A stretch of 56,086 nt of DNA, taken from NCBI GenBank assembly GCA_947466965.1, contig CANIFU010000011.1:1-56086 (forward strand). The letters run 5' to 3'. Each line of letters begins with the position of its first letter. Position 1 is the stretch's first letter. The stretch comes from Bacteroidota bacterium. Lineage in GTDB: Bacteria; Bacteroidota; Bacteroidia; 2-12-FULL-35-15. Below, piece by piece: positions 6,876 to 14,245 of this stretch. Made by a program: the position numbers and the translations under genes. The notes below the pieces were generated by a model. The model saw only the letters and a list, made by a program, of their open reading frames with translations. It was not told the DNA's origin and ran no database searches.

Positions 6876-8441
6876 ATGATCGATAGAAAAATAATAATTG
6901 GTAGCAGAGGAAGCGATCTTGCATTGTGGCAAGCCAATCACATTCTTCGTAAGGTTCAAAAGTTAGGTTTGACAGCCGAGTTGAAAATAATTACTACACA
7001 AGGTGATGCTGTGCAGGATTTGAGTTTCGATAAACTTGAAGGAAAAGGTTTTTTTACGAAGGAAATTGAAGAAGCCTTATTGAATAAAGAAATTGATCTT
7101 GCTGTTCATTCTCACAAAGATCTTCCTACAACTTCTCCGGATGGATTAAAGATTGCAGCCGTTTCTGAACGGGAAGATGCAGCTGAATTAATTCTAATCC
7201 GCAAAGAGTCTGTAGACAATGCACTAAAATTTTCTTTCAAAAAAAATGCAATTGTTGGCACTTCTTCAGCAAGAAGAAAATCTCAATTGCTGGCTTTCAG
7301 AAATGATATAAAATTAGAAGACCTTCGTGGAAACGTTCCTACACGTATTCAAAAATTACGCGATAAAAAATACGATGCAATTATGCTAGCCGCAGCTGGT
7401 GTTGAGCGCTTGCATATCGATTTAAGTGAATTTAAAGTGTTGCGTATAGATCCGAAAGAGTTTATTCCTGCTCCCGCACAAGGTGTGCTAGGTTTGCAGA
7501 TACGGGAAGATGATCATGAATTATTTGAATACATTCATAAATTAAATTCCGAAAAGGTTGAAGATACAATCAGCATCGAACGTAAAGTGCTGAATTTGTT
7601 TGATGGCGGCTGCCAGTTGCCTTTAGGTGTTTTTTGTATCAAGGAAGATAATAAATTTAAAGTATGGACTTCCAAATCGGATGCCTGGAATACAATGCCG
7701 AAGCGCTTGTATCTTGAATCTTTTACTAGTGATGGATTTGCGCAAAAAATTGTGAATCGTCTCAATGCCATTAAAGGATGTTCAGTTTTAATTACACGTG
7801 ATTTAAAAGAAGATTCTTTTTTTAAGAATGTGTTAGAAGGTAACGGATACGATGTTCAAGGGGTCTCTTTTATTGAAACAAAAAAAGTGACTATACTTTC
7901 TGTGCCACAAGCTGATTGGGTTTTCTTTGCCAGTTCAAATGCTGTAGATTATTTCTTTTCCCAAAATCCTGAATTGAAATCGAAAACGAGATTTGGTGTA
8001 ATCGGAAAATCAACCGAACAGGAGTTGAAAAAGCACAATAGAAACGCAGCATTTGTCGGCTCTGTGCCGGATACAAAAGTGGTGGGAAAAAAATTCGCTA
8101 AAACAGTTGGTGATCAAACCGTATTGTTTCCTCAGGCAAAAGGCGGACTCCGCACTATTCAGCAACAATTTGAGGACGCCAGTAAACTTTCGGATTTGGT
8201 TGTTTATGAAACAGTAAAAAAAGAAAATGCAACTCTTCCGGATGCTCAAGTCTTAGTATTTACAAGTCCGTCAAACGTTGAATCTTTTTTTGAAAAAGGA
8301 AAGATCTCTGCTTCGCAAAAAGTGATCGCAATCGGAAAATCGACAGAGAAAAAATTACTAGAATATAAAATTGAAAATTGTTTGCTACCTTCATCATTCG
8401 ATGAAGTTGGATTAGCAGAAGCTGTTTTCGGAATTCAATAA
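6876..8441 (+). CDS. hemCD: Fused hydroxymethylbilane synthase / uroporphyrinogen-III synthase
   Basis: One 521-residue frame carries two consecutive haem enzymes. Residues 1 to about 298 are porphobilinogen deaminase (HemC): IGSRGSDLALWQA, HSHKDLPT with the catalytic Asp82, GTSSARRKSQLL, EDLRGNVPTRI, and the dipyrromethane cofactor cysteine C246 in DGGCQLPLG. Residues 301-521 are HemD: GCSVLITRD at its start, FFASSNAVDYFF and LVFTSPSNVESFF, the paired HemD half-motifs. The fusion would hand the unstable hydroxymethylbilane straight to the cyclising enzyme. ATG start. hemA lies upstream and hemB downstream, with an inverted-repeat element in between. Confidence 0.93.
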   Translation: MIDRKIIIGSRGSDLALWQANHILRKVQKLGLTAELKIITTQGDAVQDLSFDKLEGKGFFTKEIEEALLNKEIDLAVHSHKDLPTTSPDGLKIAAVSEREDAAELILIRKESVDNALKFSFKKNAIVGTSSARRKSQLLAFRNDIKLEDLRGNVPTRIQKLRDKKYDAIMLAAAGVERLHIDLSEFKVLRIDPKEFIPAPAQGVLGLQIREDDHELFEYIHKLNSEKVEDTISIERKVLNLFDGGCQLPLGVFCIKEDNKFKVWTSKSDAWNTMPKRLYLESFTSDGFAQKIVNRLNAIKGCSVLITRDLKEDSFFKNVLEGNGYDVQGVSFIETKKVTILSVPQADWVFFASSNAVDYFFSQNPELKSKTRFGVIGKSTEQELKKHNRNAAFVGSVPDTKVVGKKFAKTVGDQTVLFPQAKGGLRTIQQQFEDASKLSDLVVYETVKKENATLPDAQVLVFTSPSNVESFFEKGKISASQKVIAIGKSTEKKLLEYKIENCLLPSSFDEVGLAEAVFGIQ

Positions 8442-8450
8442 GATAGAATA

Positions 8451-8585
8451 GGAACGCAGATCTGTTAAGATTTTTATGATTGAAAATGATAAAATATTTA
8501 ATGCGTTAAGAAAATCATAAGTTATCATAAACCAACACAGAGAAAATCATATTTTAACATAACAATCATAAAAAATCCGCGTTCC
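8451..8585. mobile_element. Gene-less inverted-repeat element (MITE-like) between hemCD and hemB
   Basis: The left end GGAACGCAGAT, then ATTTTTATGATTG, faces a right end whose complement reads GGAACGCGGAT, then TTTTTATGATTG. The 135-base interior is AT-rich with several ATCATAA words and no gene. AATA flanks both sides (8447-8450 and 8586-8589), a possible target duplication. The ends match those of the GxxExxY unit at 13702-14226, so this looks like a deletion derivative or MITE of that family. It fills nearly the whole hemCD-hemB gap, ending 15 bases before the hemB start, so it may contribute to hemB expression. Confidence 0.65.
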
Positions 8586-8600
8586 AATAATACCTAGCAC

Positions 8601-9572
8601 ATGATAACACAACGTCCAAGAAGATTAAGAAAAAATGCAATCGTTCGAGAAATGGTTGCTGAAACACGACTTTCTAAAGACATGTTCATCTATCCTTACT
8701 TTGTAGTGGATGGTGAAAAAGTGATTCACCCGATTGATGCCATGCCGGGTATTAATCATTATTCGGTTGATGAATTATTGAAAGATGTTGAAAACGGTTT
8801 GAAGATCGGCATAAATAAAATTTTATTGTTTGGTGTTGGTGAACATAAAACAGTAGACGCCAGCTCTTCCTTCAGTAATAACTCTATTGTTGTGAAAGCA
8901 GTAAAAGCGCTGAAGGAAAAATTTGGTGATGCGTTGTATGTGATCACGGATGTTTGTGTGTGTGCATATACTACGCACGGACATTGTGGAATATTGCACG
9001 ATGAATATGTTCACAATGATTCGTCTGTGGAAGTATTAGCAAAAATGGCTTTGGCGCATGCACAAGCTGGTGCAGATATGGTTGCACCGAGTGATATGAT
9101 GGATGGAAGAATTGCCGCAATGCGTTCATTGCTGGATAAAAATGGGTTTGAAAATACGGCGATCATGTCCTATTCTATAAAATATGCTTCTGCTTATTAT
9201 GGTCCGTTCCGCGAAGCAGCTGATTCTGCTCCGCAAAAAGGTGATCGTAAGTCGTATCAGATGGACCACCGCAATGGAAATGAATCGATGACGGAAGGTT
9301 TGTTGGACGAAGTGGAAGGTGCAGATATTTTAATGGTAAAACCTGCTTTGGCTTATATGGATGTGATCTTTAATTTAAGACAGCATACACTTTTACCAAT
9401 TGCTTGTTACAATGTTTCTGGTGAATATTCTATGGTAAAAGCGGCTGTTCAAAAAGGTTGGATCGATGAACAGAAAATTGTAATGGAAAATATGTATGCA
9501 TTTGCAAGAGCTGGAGCAAACATTATTATTACGTATCACACCAAAGATATGTTTGAGAATGGATGGATTTGA
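8601..9572 (+). CDS. hemB: Delta-aminolevulinic acid dehydratase (porphobilinogen synthase)
   Basis: Condenses two 5-aminolevulinate molecules to porphobilinogen in the cytoplasm. Length 323, normal for the family. The Schiff-base lysines are K194 in SYSIKYASAYYGPFREA and K247 in LMVKPALAYMD. The metal site DVCVCAYTTHGHCG has all three cysteines (C119, C121, C129), which marks the zinc-dependent type. ATG start. Its upstream region is occupied by the repeat element at 8451-8585. With hemA and hemCD it covers the steps from Glu-tRNA to uroporphyrinogen III except hemL. Confidence 0.97.
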   Translation: MITQRPRRLRKNAIVREMVAETRLSKDMFIYPYFVVDGEKVIHPIDAMPGINHYSVDELLKDVENGLKIGINKILLFGVGEHKTVDASSSFSNNSIVVKAVKALKEKFGDALYVITDVCVCAYTTHGHCGILHDEYVHNDSSVEVLAKMALAHAQAGADMVAPSDMMDGRIAAMRSLLDKNGFENTAIMSYSIKYASAYYGPFREAADSAPQKGDRKSYQMDHRNGNESMTEGLLDEVEGADILMVKPALAYMDVIFNLRQHTLLPIACYNVSGEYSMVKAAVQKGWIDEQKIVMENMYAFARAGANIIITYHTKDMFENGWI

Positions 9573-9620
9573 TTGGGTTAAATTTTATTTTAAAATGATT
9601 TTATTACCTAAGTTTATTTT

Positions 9621-10052
9621 ATGAAAATTTTTTTTACCACTCTATCTTTTGTGTTGATTTGTTATTTTTCGTTTGCGCAAAACAAATCTAGCTATGGCAT
9701 ATACATCGGTTGCTTTACTAGCGGAGACACCATCCCGGATGGGGCCGTTAGCGAAATTCCGATTATAAGTCTTTTTAAGGACGGTAAAGGGCAAAAAGAT
9801 GCGTTTATCTCATCATTTTCTGCTTTTGTACACGTAAATGGGAAGATTATTGAACTTCAACAGGAAACTCGCTGTCTTAATTTATTAAATATAAATTATG
9901 GCAAGCCGCTTTTTAATGGTGAACCGAGACCACAGAAAATAGTTATTGAAAATATAACCATTTCTGTCAAACAAAATGGTGAGATGACCAAACGTAAATT
10001 ATCATCACAAACATTTTACAGAGCGAAAACGGCAAATAAAAAGTGCTTATAG
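9621..10052 (+). CDS. Small secreted protein, function unknown
   Basis: 143 residues with a clear signal peptide (MKIFFTTLSFVLICYFSFAQ, cleavage after FAQ). The mature part contains GCFTSGDTIPDGAVSEIPI, a beta-rich middle (SAFVHVNGKIIEL, KIVIENITISVKQNGE) and two further cysteines, C87 and the penultimate one. The shape recalls small beta-sandwich cell-surface proteins of Bacteroidota, but I recognise no family. It is downstream of hemB on the same strand with 48 bases between; a functional link is not evident. Confidence 0.6.
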   Translation: MKIFFTTLSFVLICYFSFAQNKSSYGIYIGCFTSGDTIPDGAVSEIPIISLFKDGKGQKDAFISSFSAFVHVNGKIIELQQETRCLNLLNINYGKPLFNGEPRPQKIVIENITISVKQNGEMTKRKLSSQTFYRAKTANKKCL

Positions 10053-10172
10053 TATTTAGGTAGTCACAGACAACAAAGAATTAAAATACGAATTAAAACT
10101 CTGTGGCTGCTGAAAGGGAAACGACAAATGGTTTCTGGGTAATAAAATCGAGTCGGAAAAGGTAGCGGTATT

Positions 10173-10466
10173 CTAAGCCTTCTCAATCACTTTCGGAACT
10201 TTAAAATAATCGGAATCGTGTTTCGGTGCATTTCTTAATGCCTCATCTTGAGTAATTTCATGTTTCACATCGTCTTCACGTAAAACATTTACCTCGTCAC
10301 TCATGTATATCAATGGTTCCACATTGCTTGTATCTAGTTCATTCAGCTTTTCTATAAAGCCTAGCATATTGTTCATGTCTTTTTTAATCTGCTCTTTTGC
10401 TTCGTTCTCGAATTCAAGGCGGGCAAGATGCGCGATCTTGTCTACTGTTGCATTATCTATTTTCAT
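10173..10466 (-). CDS. gatC: Asp/Glu-tRNA amidotransferase subunit C
   Basis: A 97-residue GatC, the small belt subunit of GatCAB, which amidates misacylated Glu-tRNA(Gln) and/or Asp-tRNA(Asn). VDKIAHLARLEF near the start, MLGFIEKLNELDTSNVEPL in the middle and LREDDV near residue 72 are typical. ATG start. Its first codons overlap the end of the upstream acyltransferase gene by 14 bases, so the two are co-transcribed. gatA and gatB are not in the window; dispersed gat genes are common in this phylum. Confidence 0.93.
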   Translation of the reverse strand: MKIDNATVDKIAHLARLEFENEAKEQIKKDMNNMLGFIEKLNELDTSNVEPLIYMSDEVNVLREDDVKHEITQDEALRNAPKHDSDYFKVPKVIEKA

Positions 10467-11244
10467 TTACTGTTTTTTTTTTCGAACCTGATAAGCAGTC
10501 CAGATTGTATTGATCCAATTCGTTTGAAATAATCTCATGCACTTTTGTTTTCAAAGATACTAAATCATTTTCTGTCATACCAATCGTTGAAATTGGTTTG
10601 TGTACAATAATTTTTGATGTTCCTGGTCGTCCATAAGATTTAAAAAAACCGCCATTTTGTAATATTTTCCAATTATTCAGGTAGGTGATCGGAATAATTG
10701 GGACTTGTTTTTCGATGGCTATTTTAAAGGCTCCGTTTTTAAATCCTCTTAATTTTCCATTGCTTGAAATGCCTCCTTCAGGATAAAGAAATGTGCTGTT
10801 CCCTTTGTCAATTTCCTGACCGGCTCTTACAAATGCTCTGTGGGATGATTTGTTACTGCTTCTATCTACAAGTATATTCATTTGTTTGAAGAATATCCGG
10901 AACAAAGGAACTTTCCCAAGTTCTTGTTTTCCCATGAATACATAGTAATTCGGAATCAATAAATAACTGATTGAAATGTCTAAATAGGAAGAATGGTTGG
11001 CACAAATTACTGCTGGCTGAGGAAGTTTGGAACCTGGAATTTCATGTTTCACTTTTATAGAAATGCCCGGAACGAATAAGATCCATCTTGCCCAGAATTT
11101 TTTTAATTTGAAGGCATACGGAAACCACGCTTCTTTCGAAAGAAAAATAAAGAATAATGGATATAATACAATCAAACCCAAAACAAAATTGAGAAGAAAC
11201 AATAGTTTCCATAGTGTTCGGGGTATGACTATGAGGTTTTTCAT
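10453..11244 (-). CDS. 1-acyl-sn-glycerol-3-phosphate acyltransferase (PlsC family)
   Basis: Membrane-associated acyltransferase that transfers an acyl chain to a lysophospholipid, probably lysophosphatidic acid. The NHSSYLD box (HX4D) and the FLYPEGGISSNGKLRGFKNG box are intact, followed by VPIIPITY. An N-terminal hydrophobic segment (LWKLLFLLNFVLGLIVLYPLF) anchors it. I start at the ATG at 11244 (MKNLIVIPRTLW, 263 residues); an in-frame ATG 30 codons upstream lies beyond a TATCTTTG promoter box, so it would precede the transcript start. It overlaps gatC and is divergent from trpS. Confidence 0.88.
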   Translation of the reverse strand: MKNLIVIPRTLWKLLFLLNFVLGLIVLYPLFFIFLSKEAWFPYAFKLKKFWARWILFVPGISIKVKHEIPGSKLPQPAVICANHSSYLDISISYLLIPNYYVFMGKQELGKVPLFRIFFKQMNILVDRSSNKSSHRAFVRAGQEIDKGNSTFLYPEGGISSNGKLRGFKNGAFKIAIEKQVPIIPITYLNNWKILQNGGFFKSYGRPGTSKIIVHKPISTIGMTENDLVSLKTKVHEIISNELDQYNLDCLSGSKKKTVNENR

Positions 11245-11252
11245 TAGGAAAG

Positions 11253-11307
11253 CAAAGATATGAAATTTTAATGCTGTTTTATGGGTTTTAAATAAACTGT
11301 ATCTTTG
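11253..11307. promoter_or_regulatory. Divergent promoter region for the acyltransferase-gatC and trpS units
   Basis: Two exact TAnnTTTG boxes face outward: TATCTTTG on the minus strand (11253-11260), just before the acyltransferase start, and TATCTTTG on the plus strand (11300-11307), 39 bases before trpS. A TTTT at 11277-11280 is 19 bases from the plus box and may act as a weak -33 element. No good -33 box was found for the minus direction. Confidence 0.6.
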
Positions 11308-11345
11308 GTTTCGAATTTTAAATCTAATAACCAATAATCAACAGA

Positions 11346-12326
11346 ATGTCACGGATACTTACTGGAGTTCAAAGCACTAACATTCCTCATTTTGGAAATA
11401 TTTTAGGTGCAATTTTGCCTGCCATAAAAATGTCGGAACTAGCGGGTAATGAATCGCTTTTTTTTATTGCTGATCTCCATGCATTGACAACAATTAAAGA
11501 TGCCGTTTTTATAAAAGATAGTACGGATGCTGTTGCTGCTACCTGGTTAGCTTTTGGTTTTGATACGGATAAAAATATATTCTACCGCCAAAGTGATGTG
11601 CCTGAAGTGACTGAACTTGCTTGGTATCTGAATTGTTTCACCCCTTTTCCGATGCTTGCAAATGCTCATTCTTTCAAGGATAAATCCGAACGCTTGTCGG
11701 ATGTTAATGCTGGTTTGTTTACCTATCCTGTATTGATGGCTGCGGATATTATCTTGTACGATGCTAATTTTGTTCCTGTCGGAAAAGATCAGTTGCAACA
11801 TTTGGAAATGACGAGAGATATTGCTGAGAAGTTTAATAATGTATACGGTGATGTTTTTGTTATTCCGGAAGGAAAGGTAAATGAAGCAACCATGCTCATT
11901 CCCGGTATTGATGGAAAAAAAATGAGTAAATCCTTAAACAATTTCATCAATATTTTTCTGCCCGAAAAAGAATTGAAAAAAATAATTATGAGTATTGTAA
12001 CGGATGCTACTCCTCTAGAAGCTCCTAAAAATCCAGATACATGTAATGTATTTACGCTTTATAAATTAATTGCAAGCGATGCTCAAGTTGCTGAAATGCG
12101 TGAAAATTATTTGAAAGGGGGTTATGGTTACGGTCATGCAAAAACTGCTTTTTATGATTTGTTATTGCAAACGTTTAAAACACAACGCGAAACGTATGCT
12201 CATTATATGAATAACCGGAATGAGTTGGATGCGAAATTGCAAGAGGGAGCCAACAAAGCCAGAAAAATTGCAAAAGTAACATTGAACAGGGTCAGACAGA
12301 AATTAGGATTCAAACCCTCAAATTAA
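11346..12326 (+). CDS. trpS: Tryptophanyl-tRNA synthetase
   Basis: Class I aminoacyl-tRNA synthetase (326 residues) that charges tRNA(Trp) in the cytoplasm. The HIGH-equivalent is PHFGN inside ILTGVQSTNIPHFGNILGA, near residues 14-18. KMSKSLNNFI, near residues 193-202, is the second ATP-binding loop. VGKDQLQHLEMTRDIAEKFN, around 142-161, is the typical substrate-recognition helix. ATG start directly downstream of a -7 box. A weak hairpin and T-run follow the stop. Confidence 0.96.
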   Translation: MSRILTGVQSTNIPHFGNILGAILPAIKMSELAGNESLFFIADLHALTTIKDAVFIKDSTDAVAATWLAFGFDTDKNIFYRQSDVPEVTELAWYLNCFTPFPMLANAHSFKDKSERLSDVNAGLFTYPVLMAADIILYDANFVPVGKDQLQHLEMTRDIAEKFNNVYGDVFVIPEGKVNEATMLIPGIDGKKMSKSLNNFINIFLPEKELKKIIMSIVTDATPLEAPKNPDTCNVFTLYKLIASDAQVAEMRENYLKGGYGYGHAKTAFYDLLLQTFKTQRETYAHYMNNRNELDAKLQEGANKARKIAKVTLNRVRQKLGFKPSN

Positions 12327-12331
12327 TAAGT

Positions 12332-12366
12332 CACTTAATAGAGATCTGTATTCTCAAGTGTTTTTT
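12332..12366 (+). terminator. Probable terminator after trpS
   Basis: The arms CACTT (12332-12336) and AAGTG (12356-12360), with a few extra pairs inside a large loop, are followed by TTTTTT. The stem is short and the loop large, so this is a weaker call than the others. Confidence 0.5.
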
Positions 12367-12398
12367 AATTGAATTCTTTTTATAAAACAGCACATTGT

Positions 12399-13685
12399 TT
12401 ATTTTATACCGTATTTTGTTTTGTATTTTTCATACAAAACTTTTTGATCGTTATTCAAATCGATATCTCTTCCTTTTATAAATGCTCTTTCTACGTTATT
12501 ACTTCTCATGTCCAAAGCATCACCAGTTGATATAAATACAGTCGCATCTTTCCCTGTTTCAATACTACCTGTAGTTTTATCAATGCCTAATATTTTTGCC
12601 GTATTTAAAGTGATTGATCTCAATGCTTGTTCTTTTGTTAAACCATAAGCGGCTGCGGTTCCAGCTAAGAAAGGGAGGTTTCTGGTGTTCATCGCTTCCA
12701 TGTCACCTTCGTTGTTCAGGCAATAAAGAACCCCTGCTTTTTGCAATAAATAGGGAAGCTTATAGGGAAGATCAATGTCGTCTTCTTGATACGTTGGTAA
12801 ATCGTGGAGCCTTGAAATGATAACTGCAATTTCATTTTGTTTCAACAGGTCTGTAATCATCCAGCTTTCTTTACCCCCGATAATAGCTATTTTTTTGATC
12901 TTATTTTGCTTGGCAAAATGGATGGCTTCTATCATTTCTTTTACTGTATTACTGTGAATGAATAAGGTTTGCGTTCCTGCGAAAATTCCTTTCATTGCTT
13001 CAAAACGTAAATTAGCTTCTTCTTTGCTTACACTTTCATTGTATGCTTTTGCATCAGCAAATAGTTTTTTTAGCAGATCTGTTTGTTTTACATAATCTTT
13101 ATTTTTTTCAAACGGTCCGGGATAAATATTATCATCATCCAAAAATTTACGATTTTGAATGGTTGGCCAATTGATGTGAATTCCATCATCTGTTTTATAT
13201 GCTGCGTCTTCCCAATTCCATCCGTCCAGCATAACTATACTTGATGTTCCAGAAACAAGCCCGCCACGTGGAGTTATTTGCGCAAGCAATACGCCATTGC
13301 TTCTGACAGTAGGTATTATTTTGGAGTCAGTATTGTAAGCAATCAGTGAACGCACATTTGGCAGTGTGGTTCCCGTTTCTCTGAAATCATTTGTCGCCCT
13401 CACCGATTCAATTTCTGTTAATCCCAATGTTGAATTAGGTGCAATAAATCCTGGGTAAATATGTTTGCCTCCCGCATCTATAATTTCATCATAAGCTGAT
13501 TTATCCAGTTTTGCTGTTGTCGCATCCGCTACCAAAACTATTTTTCCGTCTTTTAATCCAATCAGGGAATTCTGGATAACACTGTCATTCCCGATATGTG
13601 CTGTGGCGTTCATGATTAACACACTTTTCTGTGAGTAAGTGATGGAGTTGATGAGTAGTAATGAAAATAGGATTGATTTTCTCAT
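12399..13685 (-). CDS. Secreted amidohydrolase-like protein with degenerate metal site
   Basis: 428 residues with an N-terminal signal peptide (ILFSLLLINSITYSQ). The overall form is an imidazolonepropionase-like amidohydrolase: an N-terminal beta-sandwich part (LKDGKIVLVA), the IYPGF strand, and a C-terminal AYGLTKEQALRSITLNTAKILGI segment followed by GSIETGKDATVFI. The normal D-x-H-x-H metal motif after PGFI is replaced by APNST (A82, N84, T86), so this copy lacks the first metal ligands and may be non-catalytic. It resembles the N-terminal half of the larger amidohydrolase upstream (14246-17332), and the pair could be co-transcribed and act together in the periplasm. Confidence 0.8.
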   Translation of the reverse strand: MRKSILFSLLLINSITYSQKSVLIMNATAHIGNDSVIQNSLIGLKDGKIVLVADATTAKLDKSAYDEIIDAGGKHIYPGFIAPNSTLGLTEIESVRATNDFRETGTTLPNVRSLIAYNTDSKIIPTVRSNGVLLAQITPRGGLVSGTSSIVMLDGWNWEDAAYKTDDGIHINWPTIQNRKFLDDDNIYPGPFEKNKDYVKQTDLLKKLFADAKAYNESVSKEEANLRFEAMKGIFAGTQTLFIHSNTVKEMIEAIHFAKQNKIKKIAIIGGKESWMITDLLKQNEIAVIISRLHDLPTYQEDDIDLPYKLPYLLQKAGVLYCLNNEGDMEAMNTRNLPFLAGTAAAYGLTKEQALRSITLNTAKILGIDKTTGSIETGKDATVFISTGDALDMRSNNVERAFIKGRDIDLNNDQKVLYEKYKTKYGIK

Positions 13686-13701
13686 GGTGCTTTGTTTGAT
13701 A

Positions 13702-13733
13702 GTAACGTCAGATCTTTTAAGATTTTTTTGGAT
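13702..13733 (+). repeat. Left end repeat of the GxxExxY unit
   Basis: GTAACGTCAGATC followed by TTTTAAGATTTTTTTGGAT. It shares CAGATC, TTAAGATTTTT and the AACG start with the left end at 8451-8482 and is degraded at its outermost bases. The last codons of the pseudogene (FYPKKS and stop) are encoded within or next to it. Confidence 0.65.
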
Positions 13734-14174
13734 AAAAAAGAAGCTGTGTGTCGTATGATATTTTTATGTTTTCTAGGGTTATGTTTCTTTTAAAATCGTT
13801 ATATAATACTTTTCTTTTGTATTCTATTTCCTTTCCAAAGTTTAATAACAATAAAACTTCTATTTCTGTTGCTTTTAAATAATTGACTATTTGAATTTCG
13901 TGTTCTTCAATTAAATATTCACATGCTTTTAACTCAATGATAACTTTGTTTTTTAAAATGATGTCAGCAAAATAACTTCCAATACATATTTTATCATAAA
14001 ACACATCAATTGGTTTTTGTGTTTCACATTCTAGTCCTTGTTTCTTCAAGTCAATAATCATAGCTTTTCATAAACCTTCTCTAAAAAAACAAGCCCTAGA
14101 TTATTGTAAACATTATAATAAGCTTTTATTATTTTCTTAGTTAAGTCCTAATGCTTAAAATTATCTCCAATCAT
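13717..14174 (-). pseudogene. GxxExxY protein (PD-(D/E)XK-like nuclease), decayed
   Basis: Read on the minus strand from the ATG at 14174, the frame gives MIGDNFKH, a TAG stop (14148-14150), then DLTKKIIKAYYNVYNNLG and LVFLEKVYEK. At about 14061-14066 the frame shifts by one base into the segment that starts MIIDLKKQGLECETQKPIDV. That part keeps the family core: IGSYFADIIL, KVIIELKA, HEIQIVNYLKAT and LLLLNFG. The name-giving GxxExxY motif reads VFLEKVY, its Gly changed to Val. So there are three lesions: a stop, a frameshift and a motif change. The remaining 114-codon frame alone is unlikely to be functional. Intact relatives are about 125-130 residues. Confidence 0.8.
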
Positions 14175-14189
14175 AAATATTATTTTATC

Positions 14190-14226
14190 TTAAAAAATCA
14201 TAACCATCATAAAAAATCTGCGTTCC
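14190..14226 (-). repeat. Right end repeat of the GxxExxY unit
   Basis: On the minus strand it begins GGAACGCAGATTTTTTATGA and continues TGGTTATGATTTTTTAAG. It matches the right end of the hemCD-hemB element (GGAACGCGGATTTTTTATGA, then TTGTTATG) almost base for base, which is the strongest evidence that the two elements are related. Confidence 0.75.
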
Positions 14227-14245
14227 TATTATTCGTTAGTTGGAA

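Larger units (their letters stand above)
13702..14226 (-). mobile_element. Inverted-repeat-bounded unit carrying a GxxExxY nuclease pseudogene
   Basis: The right end, read on the minus strand, starts GGAACGCAGATTTTTTATGA. The left end on the plus strand reads GTAACGTCAGATC, then TTTTAAGATTTTTTTGGAT, which aligns with the left end of the element at 8451-8585 (GGAACGCAGATC, then TGTTAAGATTTTTATGAT). The 525-base interval contains only the GxxExxY gene remnant, whose stop codon lies inside the left repeat. It interrupts the two amidohydrolase genes. No certain target duplication was seen. Confidence 0.65.

Noticed and set aside
9726-9745. CCATCCCGGATGGGG hairpin resembling the GIY-YIG repeat
   Set aside because: It is inside the coding region of a secreted protein and matches only the generic ATCCCG core, without the full repeat.
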